A stretch of DNA of 64,000 nucleotides, taken from contig NZ_CP126268.1 in the NCBI RefSeq assembly GCF_003234795.2, forward strand, positions 744,001 to 808,000. The letters are read 5' to 3'. This document shows positions 25,355 through 33,693 of this stretch, one piece after another. Below the pieces are notes generated by a model. The model worked only from the letters and a program-made list of their open reading frames with translations, was not told the DNA's origin and did not search any database. A program made the translations under genes and the position numbers. Origin of the DNA: Curtobacterium sp. MCLR17_032. Lineage in GTDB: Bacteria > Actinomycetota > Actinomycetes > Actinomycetales > Microbacteriaceae. How positions within the stretch are numbered: position 1 is the first letter of the stretch; every line of letters begins with the position of its first letter.

Positions 25355-25940
25355 CGCCAGCCAACCGTGGGTCGTCTTCGGAGAGCCGCTCGAACCCGAG
25401 CCCTGATGCGTCGAGGATGGCGTTCTCTGACTCTTCGGTGGCTACGAACGACCCGATTTGCGCGTTGATCGCGACAAGAGTCCCGATCCGACTCCGCGCG
25501 TCCAACACGACCGCGGCGACCTCCTCAGCCGTGCAGTCAGACGTGAGCTCCGGCTTCGATGGGTGCAGGGCAGGGAACTCGAGTTGCTGCACCGGCGGGT
25601 GCCACTTCACACCGATGCGCAGCACACGGCCGTCGGTGTCGTTGCGGTAGAACATCGACCCGAACGGGTGCCCCATGTCGAGCGTGAGGTCCGCACCGTA
25701 CAGCGTCCAACCCTTGGCCGCGTAAGCGGGATCCCAACGCTGGACGGTGAGAGCACGGAGCCCCATCTTTAGGCCCGGGATCAGCGCCTGGCCGTCCTGC
25801 AGTTCGGCGTAGAGGGCCTGGAGGTTCGGGGGACTCTGGTCGCGCAGGTCCGATAACGGGATGCGCGCCATGCCACGAATCGCGGCGAGCTGCTGACGCT
25901 GCTTCGCGGTCAGCGCCGTCTCGTCGGGGCTGCCATTCAC
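25347..25940 (-). CDS. Unknown protein with a beta-module, first gene of the cluster
   Basis: 197 aa from ATG 25940; no strong ribosome site is visible and the frame is open a little further, so the start is provisional. Residues 1-75 are helical (KQRQQLAAIRGMARIPLSDL). Residues 80-165 look like the module again (GADLTLDMGHPFGSMFYRND, LRIGVKWHPP, VVLDARSRIGTLVAIN). It leads a run of seven minus-strand genes, most joined by stop-start overlaps. No family recognised. Confidence 0.65.
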   Translation of the reverse strand: MNGSPDETALTAKQRQQLAAIRGMARIPLSDLRDQSPPNLQALYAELQDGQALIPGLKMGLRALTVQRWDPAYAAKGWTLYGADLTLDMGHPFGSMFYRNDTDGRVLRIGVKWHPPVQQLEFPALHPSKPELTSDCTAEEVAAVVLDARSRIGTLVAINAQIGSFVATEESENAILDASGLGFERLSEDDPRLAGDA

Positions 25941-26348
25941 GAAGCAGACCCGTCACCGGTCTCGGCAGTCCTCTCGGGACGCCCCGACGGACTGGTGATG
26001 GCACTCCTGGTGTGACTCGCGATGCGACGCATGTTGCGCACGCTACGAGGCCCGCGCCACTCATAGGGCCGATCGAGCGGCGCCGAGTCCACCAGCAGGA
26101 AAACCCGTCGCCGCCATGCGCTTCAGCGACTCCCGAGTCCCGGTCCGAACTCCCGGCCCGGACTCCCCACTCCTGGGGTCAGAAAACGCCGAACAGGCAA
26201 CATTCTGGCCCACGAACGAGGGGCAAAACGGCTCCTAGAGCCCCAAATCAGGTCCGCGAACAGTGTCGGCGCCCCGCTCGCAAGCACGAGCTCGCATAGG
26301 GGTGGCACAAGCGAGCAACCGCCTCGCTCCGACCTGAAGGACACCACC
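25941..26348. other. Divergent intergenic region, 408 bp, no gene seen
   Basis: Lies between the start of the minus-strand cluster and the plus-strand gene at 26349, so it should hold both promoters. Near 26125-26170 there are repeated CTCCCG/CCGGxC motifs (GAGTCCCGGTCCGAACTCCC). I could not define a promoter. GAAGGA just before 26349 is the ribosome site of that gene. Confidence 0.4.
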
Positions 26349-27149
26349 GTGGACCGCAACCTCACCATCAGCAACACCCCCATCACGACCTGCACGCAGA
26401 CGACGCACCACATCCACAGCGTCGAGGAGCTGCAGCAGCTGCGCATCGCCCTCCGCCGAGCCGACCGCCGAGGCCGGCAGGAGTTCACCTGCCCGATGAT
26501 CCGTGCCTGGCGCCGTCAGTTCGTCGACACCTACGCGGTGGACGCCACGTTCACCCCGAGCGATGCGTCGCAGTCGGACAAGACGGAGCTGCACGGCAGC
26601 CGCGTGCTGGAGGCCGACATCCAGGTCGGCAACGTCCTGGTGCGCTGGCACTGCGACGGATGGCCCGTCGCCACGCCCCGCACCGCGGGGGAGACCAACC
26701 TGGACGGAGATGCGCTGCAGCCGGCCCCGACGCCAGCGCCGAACGACCCGAACTGCTTCGGGTACGCGCACCGTGTCCCCGCCGCGATGCTTCCGCCCAC
26801 CCGCAAGTACGACCACCTCGAGGGTGCCCAGTGGCGCTCCACGCGGAACCTCATCGAGCAGCAGAACGCCGACCAGCAGAGCGTTGAACACTGGGCCTCG
26901 AACGCGTCTACGCCGAGTCAGTGGAGCTACCTGCCGGGTGTCAGCCAGCGCGTCCAGCTCGACGCGACCCCGTCGCACGCTGCGGACAACTCGACCGGCT
27001 CCCGCGAGTCGAACTACAAGCCCGGCTGGTACGACCAGCGACCGGCGACGGCGTTCCGACACGCGCCTTGGGTCATCGAGCTGATCGTCATGAAGCGCGA
27101 CGCGTCCGAGTCTGAGCCGAGCCTCCTCGACCCTGACCTCCTCGACTGA
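26349..27149 (+). CDS. Hypothetical cytoplasmic protein, 266 aa
   Basis: GTG start with GAAGGA 8 nt upstream. No signal peptide or membrane helix. Residues 25-60 are helical and basic (SVEELQQLRIALRRADRRGR), followed by a stretch with HGSRVLEADIQVGNVLVRWH. A Pro-rich linker and an Asn/Gln-rich region with many Trp and Tyr (GWYDQRPATAF) follow, then an acidic end (ESEPSLLDPDLLD). I recognise no family. It stands alone, divergent from the seven-gene cluster and closed by a strong hairpin. Confidence 0.6.
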   Translation: MDRNLTISNTPITTCTQTTHHIHSVEELQQLRIALRRADRRGRQEFTCPMIRAWRRQFVDTYAVDATFTPSDASQSDKTELHGSRVLEADIQVGNVLVRWHCDGWPVATPRTAGETNLDGDALQPAPTPAPNDPNCFGYAHRVPAAMLPPTRKYDHLEGAQWRSTRNLIEQQNADQQSVEHWASNASTPSQWSYLPGVSQRVQLDATPSHAADNSTGSRESNYKPGWYDQRPATAFRHAPWVIELIVMKRDASESEPSLLDPDLLD

Positions 27150-27217
27150 GTCTCGTCGCCAGCGACGACCGCCTGCGGTGACGGTGTGGCCGCTGTCGGC
27201 CAGCCGCGCAGGGCCGT

Positions 27218-27252
27218 CGAAGCGCCGCTCACCATTGGTGAGCGGCGCTTCG
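27218..27252. terminator. Strong hairpin, 16-bp perfect arms
   Basis: CGAAGCGCCGCTCACC, a 3-nt loop ATT, and the exact complement. It lies 69 bp past the 266-aa gene. No T-run follows, so it is a stem-only terminator or an mRNA-stabilising hairpin. Confidence 0.6.
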
Positions 27253-27455
27253 TCATGCCGGCGACGCGTTACGGCCCGGGCCTGGTTCCCCCAGCTGAGA
27301 GTGCAAGATTGAAAGGAGGAGACGTCTGCTCTCGTGGTGATCCTCCAGCTGCTGCACCGACGTCGGTTGCAATGGCGGTGAGATCGACCAGAGATCGCCA
27401 GCTTGCGACGTTCCGCGTCGAGCGCACTTAGTTGAAGGATCCACCCGCGGCCAGC

Positions 27456-27743
27456 ATGTCACTGCCCATCACCCTGACGCAGCATCTCGCTGACATGCTG
27501 TGGCACACCGGCACCACGAGCACCCAGATCCTCCGGGAGCAGCGAGACCGCTTCGAGAGCGACCCCGCCTTGTCCGACCCAGACGACCCGATCTTCGCCG
27601 ACGCGTAGCTGCGCTGGTGCCGCACCGCCGCCGACGCGGTCCTCCTCCTCGCCTACGAGCAAGCCGCCGGCCACGCCGCCACCATGCTCTGGGACCTCGA
27701 CCAAGACGAGCGCGTCGTCCTCAGCACACGCAGTCACGAGTAG
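27456..27743 (+). pseudogene. Small gene interrupted by an in-frame TAG
   Basis: An ATG with GAAGGA about 17 nt upstream starts MSLPITLTQHLADMLWHTGT. After 50 codons a TAG occurs at 27606, and the same frame continues sensibly with LRWCRTAADAVLLLAYEQAA and HAATMLWDLDQDERVVLS to a second TAG at 27743. Both parts are helical and alike in codon use, so this is one ~95-aa gene carrying a nonsense mutation. A 50-aa product remains possible. No family recognised. Confidence 0.5.
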
Positions 27744-27923
27744 ACGTCGACGACCAAGCGGGAAGGGCTGCGCCTCGAACCGCAGCACGAGTCCGATGAA
27801 CCCGACTGCCTGTATGGGCCCGCTGGACCCTGCGCGTGCGGCCACCGCCCGGTTGACCGAATGAGCGTTATCGGCGCCGACTGCTGATGAAGTGCGTTTG
27901 CGCCGACGAAGTCTCGTTGAAGA

Positions 27924-30900
27924 TCACTGGTGCCGCGTGCGGATGTTAGGCCGCCGATGTGTGAGGCAGGCGGAGCAAGGCAAAGCGCTCACACCGTCGT
28001 TCCGGTACTCGCAGTTCGGACAAGACCACCACCTTGCTCCTTCCGCTGTCTCGAGGTCGGCGCCCGCCGCAACGCGAATCGACCAGTCGTCGTCCTGAAA
28101 GCATCTTGCGAGCAGTTCGTGAGCGTTCGGGCTCCCCGCCAAGACGAACGCCGCATGCGCAGCCGCGAGGCGCACCGCTGGGCGTTCCCGGGCAAGCATG
28201 TCGACAGCTGTGCGCGCTTCGTCTGTTGAAGTTCCAATGACGGACAGCGCGACGTTGTGAGCAGCGTCGGCGCTCAGATTGGCGTCTTCCATGTCATCTG
28301 CGATGGCCAGCCCGTGCTCACCGCGGAGGACGTACTTGAGGGCCGCGTTACTGAAGTGCGGGATAGGTGATCGCAGCAGCTTTTCTACGCGCCGCCGGTC
28401 GTCGTCGGTGAACCGGCCTGGGTCAGCTGTTGGTGATTTCGTGTCGCGGCAGAGCAAGAATAAGGCTCGAGTCAGGTCGTCCCAGTCAAGGCTCAGCGCG
28501 TAGCAAGCGTCGGATCTGATCGCGGACCAGTCGGCCCCCGTGGCGGTGACCGCGAGGTCGAGCCAATCGTGCAGTTCGACAGGGTCCGCGTCGACAAGTT
28601 GCGAGCTTTCGGGGAGGCCGAGTTCACCGACCGTTGTCGATTGTAGAAGAGCGGCCAATGCACTGAGACGCCATCGCTCCGAAGTGATCGGGCTTGCATT
28701 GGGTGCTGCGATCGGGAGAAGTAGCCACTCGAATGATAGGTACGCATCGTGTGACCGCAGCCCGCGCAAGTCGAACCCATTCGTGTGACGTTCTGGCTCC
28801 GGGTCGACGTACCCACGCGCTTTGAGCGCGGCTGTGCCGCGTTCGTAATCGTTGGACGCACTGCGCCACAACGCATCGAATACCCAGGAAACTTGCGCTG
28901 GACTCAGCACAATGTTCGATTGAGCGATCCGCGTGGCAAGCGCATCGATACCGGCTCCGAGACGATCGGACCCATCGATCATGAGCGCTCCGGTTCGCGT
29001 GTCGTATTGTGCTGGACCGGAGGGCTTGCGAGCGACCGCGGTAGCGTTCATCGTTTGCAAGACAGCGTCAGGCAACTCCGTCTCAGCGTCAGCGTCAGCA
29101 TCTGCGACAGCGGCGATGGCTGCGAGGACTCGGCGATGTTGCATTGCCGGCACGAGGGCATCGAGCGCTGCATCTCGCTGCTCTCGTTCTGACGGGTCGA
29201 CGGGAAGCGAGGCGGCCGATTCGATGATGTCGTCCCTGAGCATCCCGGCCCGTCGAAGCTGCTCCGGCAAAGTTCCCCCTCCGATATGGGACGGCATGGA
29301 CGGTGCCGCGGTGAGGAGGTCCTCCTGGAGTGCCGCGATATCAAGCATTCCGACACCGCGCTCTCTGATCCATGTAACGAGTACCCGCGTCGCTTCAACG
29401 GTTGTGTCTGTCGGGCTTCGGAGACGTTCCTGGATGGCACCGAGGAGTCCGGGTACCAGTGCTGCGGCGAGAAGGACCGCTTCGCGTCGTCCTTCTACCT
29501 GCAGGGCCGTGTCCAACCATTCGCCGAAGCGGTCAGGCGCGCACCCGTTCAGCCAGAGTGCGTCGGTGACGTCGGCCCAGCGTCGCGATCGAGCGCGGAG
29601 GTCGTCGCCTTCGCGGGTTAGGACGGCGGCTCGTTCGTCCCAGAACCAGATGAGCTGTGGAGCGATCGCGGACCGGATGGGCTGCGGTAGCTCCCACCGT
29701 TCAAGCGCGCTGACAGCGATCTCCTCGGCGGTGGCGAAGGGGAGCCTCTCGTCTGTGGCGAGCGCATGCCCCAAAGCAACGATGACGTCCAAGGCCATCT
29801 CGTCCCGGACTGCTGCATCCCAGCCGCCGGGGGGAGCGCCGGCGGTCCGCACGTCCCGTTGCAGGTGTGCGCGTTCTTGGATGACGACAGGGAGTAGGTC
29901 GCTGATTGAGGCTTCTATGATGCCGTGGCGAGCGACGTGGGAGGCCAGCAGGGACACGTGCATGGGGGTGTCGAGCAGTGCATCGGAGCCGCGGCCAGCG
30001 CGAGCCCCCTTCAGATACCACTCGGACCGCTTCGCAATCCATGCGCCGCGCTCGCTATCGGGGACGTTCTGCCTCCGGGCCTCATAGGACAAGATCGCGT
30101 CGACCGCCCGTTGCGCTCCGCCGCTGAAAACGAGGGTCGTGCGTTCGAATCCGAGTTCCTCGGCGTCAAAAACTGCCGCCGCTCCTGGCCGCGAGGTGAC
30201 GACCCAGCCCACCTGGTTTGGTATCTGCTCGACCAGACGGCGCAGATCCGAAAGCACGCGCCCGAGCATTGCGAATGTTTCGTCCAAGCCGTCGATGAGG
30301 AATACCGCGTGACCACGGTGTACCGCCTCGACGATCGCGTCGACGACGTCAGAGTGATGTTCCGAGTTGGCGGCGGCCGCGGCAAGAGAAGCCAAGAGCT
30401 CAAGCGACAACCCTTCTCCTGTCTCAATCCGGTGAGCGACCGCCGCAAACCGGACCAACACGGGCAGAGGTGCTGAGGAATCGGATGACCAGCGCGCCGC
30501 CAGCTGCTCAAGCATCGTGCTTTTGCCCATGCCTGGGAGCCCACTGACCAGGAGCCGGCGTACCCGACGGGCGACCAGCGAAGCATCCTGCGGCAACGTT
30601 CGGTCCTTCACCTGGGGCCGATCGAGGTCCCAGTCCGAAAGTAAGTCGTCCACCGGAACCGTGGGCATACCTGGAACGAGCGTGGCCAAGTCGAGCAAGT
30701 CGGTACGGGCTGACAAGGCTGCTCGATAGCTTTTCTCGCACCTAAGTCGTAGCGCTTCTCGGCGGCCAGGTGGGCCGTTACGATCGGCGACGACTTCGAG
30801 GCCAGCGTCCTCCAGTGCGGTGACCCAGTCCTCTAGCGTGGTCCGTTCTTGCCGACGCGCTGCGACGGCGAATCTGCGTGCCAGTACCTCGAAGGCCGCC

Positions 30901-31514
30901 GCACCGCGTCCGTGCCCAACAAGTTCTTTGAGACGCTCTTCGGTGACCGTCCGTTGCAGGCCGTCGTCACCTGTGTCGCATGTGAAAAAGCGAGCCTGGC
31001 GGCGAAGCCGTTCGCGCAGGGACGTGTCCACGAGTTCAGCTACGTGAAGCACTTTCTCCGCGTTGGCCTGCGCTGCCTGGTTTGGGCGCTGTCCTCGAGA
31101 GCTCCGGTCGTAAGTGAAGACTGCTTGCGCGTCGACGATCGGACGGCTGAAGTGGGCCGACGCCATTACAACCTCGTCGCCGTCGTCAAGGACTTGTCGA
31201 GCCCACTGGGCCGCGGTCTTTCGGAAGGGCTCAGCGAGAGTCCCGCGAACCTTTGCCTGGATGAACCAGGTCGTCCCGTCCGACATCTCGCATCGGATGT
31301 CGTCCGTGGCGTCGGTAGTTTCTAGGTCGATCGCCGTCGGTACCGCTTCTAGGTCCGGAGCGACTTTCTCGGCGTACATCCCTGCGACCGCGAGATACGC
31401 GGCGACTCCCGCGCGGTGGTCACTACCGAGTTCGTTGCTCGCGCCCCCGCTCATACCTTGCCGTGCAGGCGCTTGCGCCGTTGGCTCACGCGAGACCCGC
31501 GCCCCGGTTGTCAT
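27924..31514 (-). CDS. Nuclease-NACHT/STAND NTPase with C-terminal zinc ribbon (probable anti-phage defence)
   Basis: 1196 aa from ATG 31514 (ATG 31454 is an alternative). Residues 28-130 look like a Cap4/Mrr-type PD-(D/E)XK fold (GSDHRAGVAAYLAVAGMY, then TDDIRCEMSDGTTWFIQAKV with the D and QAK signature). The NTPase has Walker A GLPGMGKST (Lys near 331), Walker B FLIDGLDE (Asp near 408) and VVTSRPGA. A long helical repeat region follows to about 1150 (VRLAAAHAAFVLAGSPN). The end is a zinc ribbon (CPNCEYRNDG, then CSAC). STAND NTPases with nuclease fronts are known bacterial immune sensors; here the trigger is unknown. Divergent from the DUF4209 gene. Confidence 0.85.
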   Translation of the reverse strand: MTTGARVSREPTAQAPARQGMSGGASNELGSDHRAGVAAYLAVAGMYAEKVAPDLEAVPTAIDLETTDATDDIRCEMSDGTTWFIQAKVRGTLAEPFRKTAAQWARQVLDDGDEVVMASAHFSRPIVDAQAVFTYDRSSRGQRPNQAAQANAEKVLHVAELVDTSLRERLRRQARFFTCDTGDDGLQRTVTEERLKELVGHGRGAAAFEVLARRFAVAARRQERTTLEDWVTALEDAGLEVVADRNGPPGRREALRLRCEKSYRAALSARTDLLDLATLVPGMPTVPVDDLLSDWDLDRPQVKDRTLPQDASLVARRVRRLLVSGLPGMGKSTMLEQLAARWSSDSSAPLPVLVRFAAVAHRIETGEGLSLELLASLAAAAANSEHHSDVVDAIVEAVHRGHAVFLIDGLDETFAMLGRVLSDLRRLVEQIPNQVGWVVTSRPGAAAVFDAEELGFERTTLVFSGGAQRAVDAILSYEARRQNVPDSERGAWIAKRSEWYLKGARAGRGSDALLDTPMHVSLLASHVARHGIIEASISDLLPVVIQERAHLQRDVRTAGAPPGGWDAAVRDEMALDVIVALGHALATDERLPFATAEEIAVSALERWELPQPIRSAIAPQLIWFWDERAAVLTREGDDLRARSRRWADVTDALWLNGCAPDRFGEWLDTALQVEGRREAVLLAAALVPGLLGAIQERLRSPTDTTVEATRVLVTWIRERGVGMLDIAALQEDLLTAAPSMPSHIGGGTLPEQLRRAGMLRDDIIESAASLPVDPSEREQRDAALDALVPAMQHRRVLAAIAAVADADADAETELPDAVLQTMNATAVARKPSGPAQYDTRTGALMIDGSDRLGAGIDALATRIAQSNIVLSPAQVSWVFDALWRSASNDYERGTAALKARGYVDPEPERHTNGFDLRGLRSHDAYLSFEWLLLPIAAPNASPITSERWRLSALAALLQSTTVGELGLPESSQLVDADPVELHDWLDLAVTATGADWSAIRSDACYALSLDWDDLTRALFLLCRDTKSPTADPGRFTDDDRRRVEKLLRSPIPHFSNAALKYVLRGEHGLAIADDMEDANLSADAAHNVALSVIGTSTDEARTAVDMLARERPAVRLAAAHAAFVLAGSPNAHELLARCFQDDDWSIRVAAGADLETAEGARWWSCPNCEYRNDGVSALPCSACLTHRRPNIRTRHQ

Positions 31515-31687
31515 CTCCTCACCCTAAGGCGCGGTCCGGCGCTCTCACCACCCACGCATGCGAACGGCGCGCGACTGGTTAGCCAATCAGGGAGACACTG
31601 ACCGACCGATCGTTCCGGGATGACAGCGGCCGCGAATACCCTTACAGGTATCAGCACACGTCGGAAGTCTTCAAGGATGGGAACCTA

Positions 31688-33466
31688 ATGGGCTACACGT
31701 ACTGCAATGGCGACGAACGAGCTCTGATTGCCGGGCTTGGTCCGTTGTTTGAGGCGCACGTTGATCCGCTCAATGTTCAAATTGCGGCACATGAGAACGG
31801 GGCGTGGCGCTGCTTGGTGAGGCCAGATCTTCAGGTTGCCGGGAATCGGCTGCTTCGCCTGGAGTTGAACGAGGACGGGCAAGCAGCTTCCAATGTCATA
31901 CTTACCGAGCCTCGCGGCCCTGATGACGTTGGGCTGACTCGTCCGACCGTGGATGAGGAGATGCTGTGGAAGTCGACTCTTTCAGCACCGGACCTTCCTG
32001 TAGCTCTCGAGGTCCTCGCGCGTGACCTTCTTCTCGCCACTCGTGTGGACGCGACGCCCGCGAACGCGAGGAGAGTCGTCGCGCTTTACCGCGCTGTTGC
32101 GCAAATCGACGACGATTCGCTGCATGTGACTCTAGCCATACTGAGAGCGAATACCATTGCGCGTCAGCGGAGGATGGCTGAGGAAGGAATCATTCGCGAC
32201 GAGCTGCTGAGCTTCGCGGAACGTGCGCTTACGACGCAGGTCTTCCCCGGAATCTCATTGCGATATGTGGGCGCAATGGTTGATGCACCGCGAGCAGCAG
32301 TTCGGGGTGCTGATGAGCTGAGTAGGCTACGCGCGGTCCTCGAGGCGGTTGAGTCGCAACATCGGGACATTTCGACCCTTGGTTGGGTGGCGAGTTACCG
32401 CGTCGCTGTCGCGGTGGACGATGAGGAACGCGATAAGGCGAGGCGTCGTCATGTGCAAACTATTCTCGATCTGTCAGCCGGAGATGACAGCGGTTTGCGA
32501 GCGATGATTTGGGCCGAAATGGCTGCCGGACTTGCCGTCGGATACGGCATCCAGGACCTCCATGATGCGGCCGTCGTCCGCATGCAGAAGCTGTCTAGGA
32601 CCGACCTTGGTTGGACCCGCAAGTCTCTCGAGTTCAGTGTCCCTTCTGCCGTGCTCAGGCAGCGCGCACGGAGGACCCTGCGCTTGAGTAGTTGGGAACA
32701 GGCGCTGGCCGCGTTCCTGGCGGGGGACTCGCCGTCCGGAGATGCTGAGCGCAATCGGCAGCTGGCGTCGCGGCGGCGGAGCGGCATCCTCGACTTGATC
32801 GGAGGTCGCAGCTTTGGTGGCCACCAGCTTCCGGAGCGAACGCATGGAACGGCGAATGAAGAGCACTTGAAGAGGCTGGAGCAAGGGATCCTGGGCGCCG
32901 CCGCTGCCCAGCTACAGCTCGACCTCACCGCTCTTGCCGATCGCTTCGGTGTGCCTGAGGAGCAGCACGTTGTCGCGTTCCTCACCACAGTTTACGGGGC
33001 CAGCGCCACGCTGGTGCAGCCTTGGGCCGAGGCACTCGACCTCTTTTGGCGTGGAGACTTTAGCAGCGCAGCACGACTCGCAATTCCATTCATCGAAGCG
33101 TCCAGCCGCGAGCTTCTCGTCCTAATGGATGAGCCGCTCTACCGGATGGAGCGTGGCGCCTCACCGGGCCGCTTCCCGGCAATGGATTTTTACGTGGACA
33201 AACTTGAGAAGTTGGGACTAGATGGCGACTGGGTAGTAGCGTTGCGAAGCGCTTTGTTGAGTGGGGGGCTCAATCTACGGAATCGCTTGGCGCACGGGTT
33301 TCAGCTTCACTTCTCGGCTAGTGAGGCTGCTCTGGTTATCCGCCTCGCAGGGCTCTTTGTCGCGATGCCGGTCGGGTCAAGTGTGATAGACGACGAACGA
33401 ATCAAAAATCCGCTTGGCGCCCCTCGACGCCGAGTTCGGCGTCGGCTCGGATGGGTGTGGAGCTGA
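31688..33466 (+). CDS. DUF4209-like protein with HEPN-type RNxLAH motif
   Basis: 592 aa, ATG preceded by AAGGATGGGA. The body is almost wholly helical. The C-terminal ~130 residues match the DUF4209 pattern: SALLSGGLNLRNRLAHGFQL, where R531 and H536 form the R-x4-H motif of HEPN ribonucleases. The region is followed by ALVIRLAGLFVAMP. HEPN domains often act as RNA-cleaving toxins in defence. The gene is divergent from the NACHT nuclease with 173 bp between starts, and codon use is less GC-rich than the chromosome to the right. I infer a defence function, alone or with its neighbour. Confidence 0.75.
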   Translation: MGYTYCNGDERALIAGLGPLFEAHVDPLNVQIAAHENGAWRCLVRPDLQVAGNRLLRLELNEDGQAASNVILTEPRGPDDVGLTRPTVDEEMLWKSTLSAPDLPVALEVLARDLLLATRVDATPANARRVVALYRAVAQIDDDSLHVTLAILRANTIARQRRMAEEGIIRDELLSFAERALTTQVFPGISLRYVGAMVDAPRAAVRGADELSRLRAVLEAVESQHRDISTLGWVASYRVAVAVDDEERDKARRRHVQTILDLSAGDDSGLRAMIWAEMAAGLAVGYGIQDLHDAAVVRMQKLSRTDLGWTRKSLEFSVPSAVLRQRARRTLRLSSWEQALAAFLAGDSPSGDAERNRQLASRRRSGILDLIGGRSFGGHQLPERTHGTANEEHLKRLEQGILGAAAAQLQLDLTALADRFGVPEEQHVVAFLTTVYGASATLVQPWAEALDLFWRGDFSSAARLAIPFIEASSRELLVLMDEPLYRMERGASPGRFPAMDFYVDKLEKLGLDGDWVVALRSALLSGGLNLRNRLAHGFQLHFSASEAALVIRLAGLFVAMPVGSSVIDDERIKNPLGAPRRRVRRRLGWVWS

Positions 33467-33693
33467 TATCTACGGAATGCTGCATCTCAGCGTCACTGTG
33501 AACGAGTTAGGGTCCGAAGAGGTGGGGCATCCCGAGGTCGCTCAACACTGTCGCGTGTGATCTGGGCGGCGAGTGCCTGGAGCCGGGGGGGCCGTCTTGG
33601 TGTAGAGGCATTCCCGTGGGATGCTCATCTTCGGCCACACGCGTTTCGCTCGTACGTGTAGCCAAAGCCAACCCGAGGGTAGAGGACCAGGCC

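Noticed and set aside
31515..31687. Possible CRISPR or repeat array near the defence genes
   Set aside because: No regularly spaced direct repeats were seen here or elsewhere in the window.
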